Source: Mucidula mucida (taxonomy: Eukaryota; Basidiomycota; Agaricomycetes; Agaricales; Physalacriaceae). From it: a stretch of DNA of 17,634 nucleotides. Location of the stretch: the NCBI GenBank assembly GCA_015501055.1, contig JADNYV010000707.1, positions 1 through 17,634 on the forward strand, written 5' to 3'. Both the position numbers and the translations under genes were made by a program. The notes beneath the pieces were generated by a model. It had not been told where the DNA came from. It searched no databases and saw only the letters and a list, made by a program, of their open reading frames with translations. Shown here piece after piece: positions 16,943 to 17,634 of this stretch (within the stretch, counting starts at the first letter, position 1; each line of letters begins with the position of its first letter).

Positions 16943-17634
16943 TTAGGCTTCATCAGCGCCGCCTGAACTCGCTCCTGAACGAGCGACTGCCGTTTGGCTT
17001 CAAGGAGGATGAGGCAGGCTGGTTGGCTCTTGGCTGTGTGCTTTCCTCCGCACTCACTGCAAGAACCGTGAAGACGGCCTGCGGAGCACGGAGATGAGCA
17101 TTTACCCAGATTCCAATTCTGGCAAACAACGCGACGACATGTCGCAGACTGTAAGCTGCCAGAGTCAGAGGACCGCTTGCGAGGATTTGCTCCCTCAGAG
17201 GTGCGCAACATCTCAGAGAGAAGAGGAAGCTGGAGCGCAGTGCGATCATCGAGATGGAAAGGAGAGTTAGCATAGCGAATGCGAGTCTCCTTATCACAGC
17301 GAATAGGGAACGCTGGATTCGAGGGTGTAGCGCGAAACAGCTCAATGATGAGCGCGCGGTAACCCCGGAGTTCGTCCTTGCGGTGAGGGTAGATGAGCCC
17401 AACACCGGTGGCATACGCATCGAAGACGCGTGTCCACTCGGACTCTTGGGTGAGGGTGCGGCGAGCAGTGGACTGGTCCTTGCGCATGATGACGTAGCCA
17501 CCGGCAAAGTCCTTGGTGTCCTCCTGCTGATTTGTGCCAGAGTGAATGGAGGCAAAGAGCTTCTCAAAATCCACATACTGCTCCAGCACAATGGAGCGCC
17601 AGAAGGAGCGCGCAAATGGATCATGGAGTGACTG
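16943..17634 (-). pseudogene. gag of Ngaro-like element, copy D (partial, runs off the window)
   Basis: The C-terminal half of gag; the start lies beyond the right edge. The frame is open from the window edge through the YPHRKDELRGYR block and the Cys/His cluster (CQNWNLGKC, SPC, CSECGGKH). A one-base deletion at about 16990 then throws it into the pol frame shortly before the normal gag stop, so gag and the first part of pol read as one frame until the next deletion near 16891 and a stop at 16855. Several CpG changes are private to this copy (for example acgacatgtcgc for acgacgcgtcgc). Confidence 0.75.

Noticed and set aside
1..17634. A CRISPR-like or satellite interpretation of the repeats
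   Set aside because: The repeats are few, long and separated by retroelement genes; there are no short regular spacers.

Overview
The window is made almost entirely of retrotransposon sequence from a fungus, most probably a basidiomycete. That call rests on two things: the gag, reverse transcriptase (RT) and tyrosine recombinase (YR) proteins look like the Ngaro-type YR retroelements common in mushroom-forming fungi, and a captured Ty3/gypsy protease fragment has a basidiomycete flavour. I see no host gene, rRNA, tRNA or CRISPR array. Species cannot be named from sequence alone.

Layout on the + strand (all YR-element genes read on the - strand): partial repeat R0 (1-68); copy A of the YR element (69-4875: 3' tail, YR, RT/RNase H, frameshifted gag, 5' leader); repeat R1 (4876-5682); a 406-bp insert holding a Ty3/gypsy protease fragment, a copy of an 81-bp module and a palindromic stretch (5683-6088); repeat R2 (6089-6895); copy B (6896-11164: intact YR, intact pol, nonsense-mutated 5'-truncated gag); repeat R3 (11165-11971); copy C (11972-13162: only the 5' part of gag plus leader); repeat R4 (13163-13969); copy D (13970 to the window end: intact YR, RT with several frameshifts, gag running off the edge). 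R1 to R4 are each exactly 807 bp and differ at only a few positions, so the array is young.

How the genes would work together, from knowledge of the family: gag packages the RNA, RT/RNase H makes cDNA, and YR (in place of a DDE integrase) inserts a circular product by site-specific recombination. Such elements can build head-to-tail arrays. No methyltransferase domain is visible, which favours Ngaro-type over DIRS1/PAT-type. The pol frame is +1 to gag and stays open across all of gag; YR overlaps the end of pol by 19 nt. Copy B is the only copy with both pol and YR uninterrupted, but its gag is broken.

The 807-bp repeat is the main puzzle. It flanks every body like an LTR, it begins with a hairpin that resembles a tyrosine-recombinase core site, and its two edges are joined to several unrelated partners (YR-element tail, gypsy protease, middle of gag, a 16-nt micro-inversion). 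Differences between copies are strongly biased to CpG transitions, as expected for methylated, silenced DNA, and the only length changes I found inside the ORFs are single-base deletions in copies A and D.
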